Shown here one piece after another: positions 57,966-64,000 of a stretch of DNA of 64,000 nucleotides. Both the position numbers and the translations under genes were made by a program. Below the pieces are notes generated by a model, which saw only the letters and a list, made by a program, of their open reading frames with translations, was not told the DNA's origin and did not search any database. The stretch spans positions 62,001-126,000 of the forward strand of contig JAEUWP010000344.1 in the NCBI GenBank assembly GCA_018524725.1, given 5' to 3'. The first letter of the stretch is position 1, and each line of letters opens with the position of its first letter. Origin of the DNA: Podaxis mareebaensis (Eukaryota; Basidiomycota; Agaricomycetes; Agaricales; Agaricaceae).

Positions 57966-59724
57966 AGGTTTGAATAGTGGATTCCACAACGTCCTATTAG
58001 GTAGCGAGACCGACGTTTTAGATTTAAATAGACACATACCCCCACTCACTTTGCTCGCATGTTCCTTGTAACACTCATGCCATACATGCTCCTATGTAGC
58101 TTGATCTCATCATTTCAGCGCTGGCAGTCGAATAATCTAATCACCCCCACGCCTTGTTCTCAAGTGTCTAGGACGACAATAACTCTAAACCATATTTCGG
58201 GAAACACGAAACCAGGCACGAATTTTAAGGGTATCTTCGTAGAAACAGTGCAGAGCCTGAAAATGATAACCGCCCTTTGCAACAATCCGTTGCCCCAGAC
58301 TCGCCGGGCTTTGAGCATGGGTATATGAAGATCTCGAAATGTGCTTTGGACCCGTCACATTCAGCCACAGAATCTTATACATTTCTCAGCCTCCCGAACC
58401 CGCTAACATCCCCTGCCTCCAGGAGAGGGAAGGTGCTAGGCTCTCCGGGCGTATATAAAAATAGCGGAGGCCCAGAAGCTGACTTGGAGAGCACCACATT
58501 CCTCTATTTCTGAAGAAGAGACGTATAGCACTTCCAGATGGCGAAAACTGACATACTGCACTTGACCCACAGTAACGTCGCACGTCTCAGTGCGGGGGCT
58601 TAAGAGAGCTTGAGATTATTATTAGATCAATCCCCGAGCTAAGTGCACTCCAATCGTGAGTCTGACCGATCATTAATTTTGCTTTTTATTTTTTATTCTT
58701 TGAACGGGAAGGTTCAGCCTTCAATATCGGTACGGATTCTAATACAATTTTTGAAACTTGGACAAGTAGGCAACTCGCTGACGCTGCCAGCTGCTTTCAC
58801 GTTCTATTTGAGTCCGTAAACCACCCACGCCAGAGCCTCGTGCTGATCTCGTCGCAAGGGTCCAGTCCCACGCGAGACTCGCCTTAAGGGCCCAGGGTAA
58901 AGTATAGATTTGACAAGATCACTTTGCTAAGAAAGTTTGCATATAACTTAACGCGACAGGTGCTGATCGAACACGTATCAAGTGGTTACTGGATCGTTGG
59001 GGATAAAACCGAGGACCACCACTCAGCAAACTATATTTCTGTTCATTATAATCTCATCAAGGTAGAGACGGTGTATTACGGTGGTAGTTTCCTTTCCAGA
59101 TCCCGAGCTATAATTAGATTGAAAACATATTAAAAGATGGCAGATCGTAGCGATCACTTCAGTGATTGATCAACAAAAGCTTGACCGAGGTCCGTGAGCC
59201 ACACTGATAGGTTCAGTGCCAGTACGTACTGCAGTCAAATAAGCACGTGACCCTTGTGATTGACTGTCGTCAATGCGAATCAAAGAGAAGATTGTTCTAT
59301 GGATCAACAACAAAGAATAACAGAAGGTCGTTCTCGAAGATACATATTTAACCGCTATGTAATCGCGAGTAGAAACGCCTAGGAAGTTTCTTATCCGACT
59401 AATCCTCAACGCAGTTTCCCCATTTATACTGTTCCCCATGCAATGCTGCTTCACGAACGAGTATCATCACGCGGTACCAGGCATCTGAGACGGTGTCTCG
59501 ACTGGATAGCTTCTAGCAGTTGAGCGTACTGGTTGGAACCCATATCGACAAGGAGGGCAGCGTTCTATTGGTGGATATCTTCATCTTGCACGGGGTTGAC
59601 CCCTTTCCCCACTCGTATAAAATTATCCGAACCGTTGAATCGCTGTCAAGTCCTCTGGACAGGATACGACGATACTATAAAATGGCTTCAAAGGGCCCAG
59701 GAGCTACTCGTACATTTCGTCATC
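57966..59724. other. Intergenic, no gene recognised
   Basis: Includes a TATA-like 'gtatataaaaatagc' at about 58451 with no recognisable gene downstream. Two TATA-like sites ('cgtataaaatt' at about 59617, 'actataaaatgg' at about 59675) lie just before the next gene. Confidence 0.4.
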
Positions 59725-60893
59725 ATGTCTACGACTATAATCAAGGATCTTTCGTCAAAGGAGCTTCTAGTAAACAAGATATGGCTCCAGGGGATGGTGC
59801 TTACTGGGGTGTGCTACGGCATTGTCGTTACACTCTGTGTCTCTTGTACACGGCTCCTTACCTCGAGGACGTCGAATGCTTCTGGGCCATCAATTGGGAG
59901 GCAACGACTATGGCTCCTCGCGTACGTTGGACTCCTCTTTTCCCTGAGCACCTGTACCATGGGGCTTCAAGGAAGAGAGATTGAAAATGCCTACATTCTT
60001 CACCCAAACTACCCTGGTGGACCTGCAATGTTCATACTGGAAGATACATCAGTCATTATCATTGTAGAGGCGGCTTGCTTCGTGTTTCTACAATGGGCAG
60101 CAGATGGACTATTGGTACCTTATTTCCTCTCGTCGCAAAGTTCCTCTTTTTCTGATTCTCTCGTGGAAGCTTTGGCGTTGCTTCGCGTTCTTCTCCATGT
60201 CGCCTCGCATCATTTTGACGGGTACTATTATAGCCGTTGCCTTCATTATCAACATTGGTACGTCTCATGTTTACATAACGCATCTTCTAAGCATAGCGGC
60301 TGAGATGGTGATTGTAGGCCTCAGCCTCGTCTTCATCGTTTGCGTGACATTACCGAAATCGTTGGGATCCCCGGCCGTTTTGAATGGATTCCTTTTGGCA
60401 TACGGATTCTACACCTTATCGTTGAATGTTGGAATCACAGCTGCCATCGTAACGAGACTTCTTCAACACCGTCGGTCCATCGGACGAGCTTTCGGGGTCG
60501 ACCACGGAATCGGTATTGTATCGATTCTGGTAGAGTCCGCTGCGGTTATCGTTGCGTACGACCTATTCTTTCTTATCCCCGCCGTTATCGGGCATCCGTT
60601 GTCAATCATAGGGAGGCAAATCGGGATTATGGTTCAGGTGTGTCAATTTAGCAGTAAAACTATTCCGTTGCTAATTGGGAACCCCCGGACGCTAGTTAAT
60701 CCCCCCTCTTATGATAATTCAAAGGGTTGCACACGGCACGGCCTGGTCTATTCGCAAGCGCGAGTCCGGTAATACGAGGAATAAGCTTTCACATCTTGAA
60801 TTTGCGAATGAAAGGGACGAAAGCCCTGTCATGACAGACGTTGGATTACCGCATAATTCACGTCCCACAGGGAGTAGTTTCTTCTCCGTTTGA
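59725..60893 (+). CDS. Seven-helix membrane protein (second Agaricomycete orphan type)
   Basis: Four exons (59725-60114, 60170-60257, 60318-60637, 60696-60893) join in frame into 331 residues. The ATG at 59725 ('MSTTIIKDLSSKE') was chosen over an open upstream extension to 59533 because it starts the conserved region. Hydrophobic segments include 'GMVLTGVCYGIVVTLCV', 'RLWLLAYVGLLFSLSTC', 'VIIIVEAACFVFLQW', 'RIILTGTIIAVAFIINIG', 'IGIVSILVESAAVIVAYDLF' and 'LIPPLMIIQRVAHG'. 'YPGGPAMFI' and 'WAADGLLLWRCF' are hallmarks of a mushroom-wide unnamed 7TM family with a 'D-x-L-L-x-W/Y-R' motif. It is related in style, but not closely in sequence, to the proteins at 17.2 and 31.5 kb. Role unknown. Confidence 0.75.
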
Positions 60894-61647
60894 GCATCCC
60901 TTCACCGGGTCATCTTGATTGTTATACACCCACCATGGCAGCGGAATGTTCATTTGCATTTCTAATTTGTCTGGGAGTTGAGCGCGAGGCACCTGAAATG
61001 AGATGTATACGGGAATGTTTACTTTTCTGAGATGGTTACTGACAACGTGTCTGTAGACTAACGACAGGCAGCTGAATAAATTGAATTTTGGGGTTACAAC
61101 ATATCAACGTGAGGGAACGTCGGGGAATAGTCCTGGAGTCCTGGAATATGACATCTAAGCCCTGCATCCCCCCCCCCCCCCCCCTGGTCCAGGTGTTGGC
61201 GCACGTGGGTAAAGGAAAGAAGGAAGAGTAATATTTTGGCTGGAGAGGAAGAGGCGGTTGACATGGCGTAGGTCGGGGAACATGGCTTTGTCGAGCAAGG
61301 GGTGCTTTATAGGTTGTCGTCATGGGTACATGGTGGCGTGTGAGAGCGATCGATAGGCGCAGCTCCTGCTGGTGGTCGTTACGACGAGTGACCGTCTTTT
61401 TCTTTTTTTTCTTTTTTTTTTTGATTCAACTATTTATTACAGAGTGCATGGTAACAGTCCGCGGCTCCAGCTTCTGTGCCGAGCAGAAATACAGAGGGAT
61501 AAATCATGGAGGTGACTAAACTGACTCACTGTCTGCACGAAGGTATATGTAACTGGAATTTTTGACCCATTCGAGTTTGTCTTGTATTGATATCACGACA
61601 TCAGAATACTCTTTTGGCGAATCGGATTGAGTCGGATCGGCTGGGAG
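60894..61647. other. Intergenic with homopolymer tracts
   Basis: A run of 17 C at 61168-61184 and a T-rich tract at 61395-61423. No gene recognised. Confidence 0.5.
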
Positions 61648-63038
61648 CTAAAGGCGGTCGATGCTGCTGGTGGCCCAGGAGCCCTGGGCTGATCCGGATA
61701 GGACTCTCTGGAAGTCTGTAGTCAAGTCGTTGGTGGCCTCCCCTATGCGACCACGTTATGAGCATATGGGTATAATCATGATATGAGCCATAAAATCTTA
61801 CTCTTGATAGACTGATCCGGTACGTCGAGCCCGCTATAAGTAAATGTACAATGCTTAAGATCAGGCACGAAAGGGGGTGTAAGTCTCACCTGAAGAGTCC
61901 TTGTTCAATGAAGGTGCTCAAATATTCTTGACCAGGGTTCAGCATTGGGAGGTACATCAACTGTGCGTTAGATTTGACATATCCAGATGACACGCCTTCA
62001 GCTTGCCAGGATTCTGGTGGTATTGAGCCATATGAGAAGCCGAATTTGCTCTGGAATGTGGTTGTACCACTTTGCTTGAGCGTATCCGAGAGCTGCGCAT
62101 CTGTAGTTAGTACCGGGCCACCAGCCAGCTTCGCAGCAGAAGCAAAGGCGCCACGGCAAATACTATCACGGATAGATCTACTGTCTGTCTGGACTGGATA
62201 AAAAACCTGCTGAGTGGAGTTGATTAACTCTATGTGACATTAATGGGAAGACTGCGTACGCCCATGTAATACATAATGGTGACACTGGGAGTAAGTCCGT
62301 CGGACGTGAGGTCACCTTCCACGCATACAATTAAGGCCTCAACTCTCCAATCGCCTTGGTCTTCGACAGCAGAGTCGTACGTCCGTGTCATGGGTACAAC
62401 ATCCCAAACAGGCTCCGTGGGCCTTACAATGTTGGTAGTAGTTTCGACCAGGTCTGCCATGGCTTGTCCTGATGGCGTTGTCACTTGGGGATCGGAATGA
62501 GCAAGGAAATTGAGCTTACGCTCAACCCATGTCGGCAGGCCCAATTTACTAAAGCGAATTTCATTTGCAGGTGTCAACAAGTTGGGCTAAGCTCGCCTAA
62601 ATATCCCAGCCTCAAGGTATTCGGGGATCTGGCTACCGAGATGGGTGCTAATGCTGCAAAAACCAGCGATAGGCTTCGAGGCTCCGAGCGCCCCGGGTGG
62701 TTTTCACAAGGCAGGAGATCATCGCTGTATTCATATCCGAAGTTAAACGGGAAATAGACTGTGGCCATCAAATACATGAACAGGTCGATCTCGTCCTCCG
62801 CCGCTGCCCCTATAGCCATAAAATCCATTCCTCCATTTGTGGCAGCTGCGATATACTGGGGTATCTGGAGACGGCATCATGTCAAAATTAGGATACGCAA
62901 GAGGAAATGAAACCTTCCGACATTCTGTTAGCTCATCGCGGCCCCAAACTCTTGCCTTGCACTCTCTTTGATCTTGTCCTTCATATTCTGGTCAACCTCA
63001 TCCTGGTATGTCTGTATCGTTGATGCAGAGTTTCCCAT
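61648..63038 (-). CDS. Orphan protein starting MGNSAS (possible N-myristoylation)
   Basis: A minus-strand multi-exon model from ATG 63038 to stop 61648. Exon 1 encodes 'MGNSASTIQTYQDEVDQNMK', which fits an N-myristoylation signal (Met-Gly, Ser at position 6). Later exons encode 'IPQYIAAATNGGMDFMAIG', 'EDEIDLFMYLMATVYFPF', 'PNLLTPANEIRFSKLGLP', 'VWDVVPMTRTYDSAVED', 'GQVFYPVQTDSRSIRDS', 'GSIPPESWQAEGVSSGYV' and the final 'ATNDLTTDFQRVLSGSAQGS'. Most junctions use clear 48-60 nt introns. The junction after exon 1 is unclear: direct reading stops at 62928, and one solution needs a 38-nt intron and an 11-nt microexon. I do not recognise the family. A TATA box lies 63 bp upstream. Confidence 0.55.
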
Positions 63039-63100
63039 GGTTTGAGGCAAGCGGTAGTTGCAGTGGCTGTAAAAGAGGGCACTTCGAAGTCTGAGACGTC

Positions 63101-63107
63101 TTTTATA
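63101..63107 (-). promoter_or_regulatory. TATA box of the MGNSAS gene
   Basis: Minus-strand 'acatataaaagacg', 63 bp before the ATG at 63038. Confidence 0.45.
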
Positions 63108-64000
63108 TGTTGTATTCAGGGGGAGTGACCCCGGAAGCTTCATCTATATTAAGTTTGGATCCAGACACGAAGCAACCCAGAAACCCCGAAGCCAATAAAG
63201 TGGTGATCTACTCTTCTATATGACGTCGAGGCATGTCCGAGTTCAATATTTTGGCGTGGAGTAAGAATGTTCTTGCTCAGTGTCCAGTCCAATCGAAGTT
63301 AAATAGAAGATCGACGAGGTCCGGAGGCAACGTGTGGGAAATGTTGTGGGACAATGTTTTGCGGAAGCCCCTTGCAGTTGATCATATGCTCCGGTGGCTC
63401 AGTCACCTGGCATCCCGAAGATGAGATAAGTATGGTCTGCGACCGCATTCAAGAATACCTACAGGTCGTTTCATCATCTATGGCACGCGCTGACTGGCCC
63501 TGGCGTCCGCAATCTCATCTTTGTTATTCCAGTATCCACAGCTTGACAGAGAGCTCCTCCGAATCCTGGTAACAACCCCAAATCGGAATGGGTCTTAGTA
63601 CGGCAGTTGGTGCTCTGCGTGTCTCCTGGTGGAATGTTCTCCTTGTGTTTTCAGTTGGATTGAGCGGTTTTGCGAATGAGGAGGACCAGTGCAGCATGGT
63701 TCATAGGTAGTGTAGAGGTCTTGTGGAAGCTGTAGATGTGCCAGATGGGTGTGGTGATGTTGATAATATGGGTCGTCCGTCATTGGTGTTGCTGGCACTC
63801 CTAGCCAGAACTGCGAGAATGAATGCCGGATACTCAGTAAAGACAAACATGACATCCTGGAGACGCAGCGCGTTGTTTGGGGCTTCCTTTCCCCCTCATT
63901 TCTAAGTCGGAGAGTGTGTGTATTTGACCATTGCGTGTGATTCAGACACATGGTGTTGCCGTCCGAGATATATAGGGAAAGACGCCTCGCGAAGCCTCTG
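63108..64000. other. Right end of window, no gene recognised
   Basis: Only short unconvincing frames on both strands. Confidence 0.4.

Noticed and set aside
61168..61184. Run of 17 C as a structured element
   Set aside because: A single homopolymer with no partner strand or repeats; may be a simple repeat or an assembly artefact.

Overview
This is a stretch of nuclear chromosome from an Agaricomycete (mushroom-forming basidiomycete). The evidence is short 45-65 nt GT-AG introns in nearly every gene, a FunK1-type fungal kinase, a DUF6534-type seven-helix protein, several fast-diverging F-box genes, and a secreted CBM19-like protein with a Ser/Gly linker. All gene models were built by hand from reading frames and splice signals. 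Domain names come from recognition, not from a database search.

Layout. 1-1.8 kb: the 5' part of a nucleotidyltransferase-like gene (-) and a 2OG-Fe(II) dioxygenase (+). 2.3-10.6 kb: a duplicated FunK1/F-box neighbourhood. Copy A (2.3-5.1 kb) is decayed: the 3' half of a FunK1 gene, an F-box relic, then the tail of a second F-box type joined to a FunK1 5' flank. Copy B (5.8-10.6 kb) is intact: FunK1 (+) followed by F-box-1 (-). 10.6-17 kb: a TatD-family hydrolase with a 10-nt microexon, a six-helix orphan membrane protein (X1), then a broken second TatD copy. 17.2-25.2 kb: a seven-helix protein, an RNase H relic, a second copy of the orphan membrane gene (X2, strongly CpG-depleted), and the secreted CBM19-like protein (-). 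26.4-37.7 kb: a sugar/quinate-type MFS transporter (-), a DUF6534-type protein (+) and a GtaA-type glutaminase with a C-terminal membrane anchor (-). 38.8-43.5 kb: a possible hAT-like remnant, the 5' half of another FunK1 gene (broken), and intact F-box-2 (-) with a C-terminal CaaX-like box. 43.6-51 kb: two paralogous F-box genes pointing toward each other around an Aa_trans amino-acid transporter. 51.2-56 kb: a large Ser/Pro-rich protein with acidic W-D-D-D-F motifs. 56.8-63 kb: one more F-box-like gene, another seven-helix protein, and an orphan gene starting MGNSAS (possible N-myristoylation).

The clearest theme is local duplication and decay. F-box-2, FunK1 and F-box-1 behave as a movable module whose pieces appear at 2-10 kb and at 40-43.5 kb in inverted orientation. 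The TatD and X genes form a second duplicated set. No biosynthetic cluster, tRNA, rRNA or CRISPR array was seen. Five apparently intact F-box genes and one intact FunK1 kinase fit the lineage-specific ubiquitin-ligase and kinase expansions known in mushrooms. Nutrient handling is represented by the MFS transporter, the Aa_trans transporter and the glutaminase.
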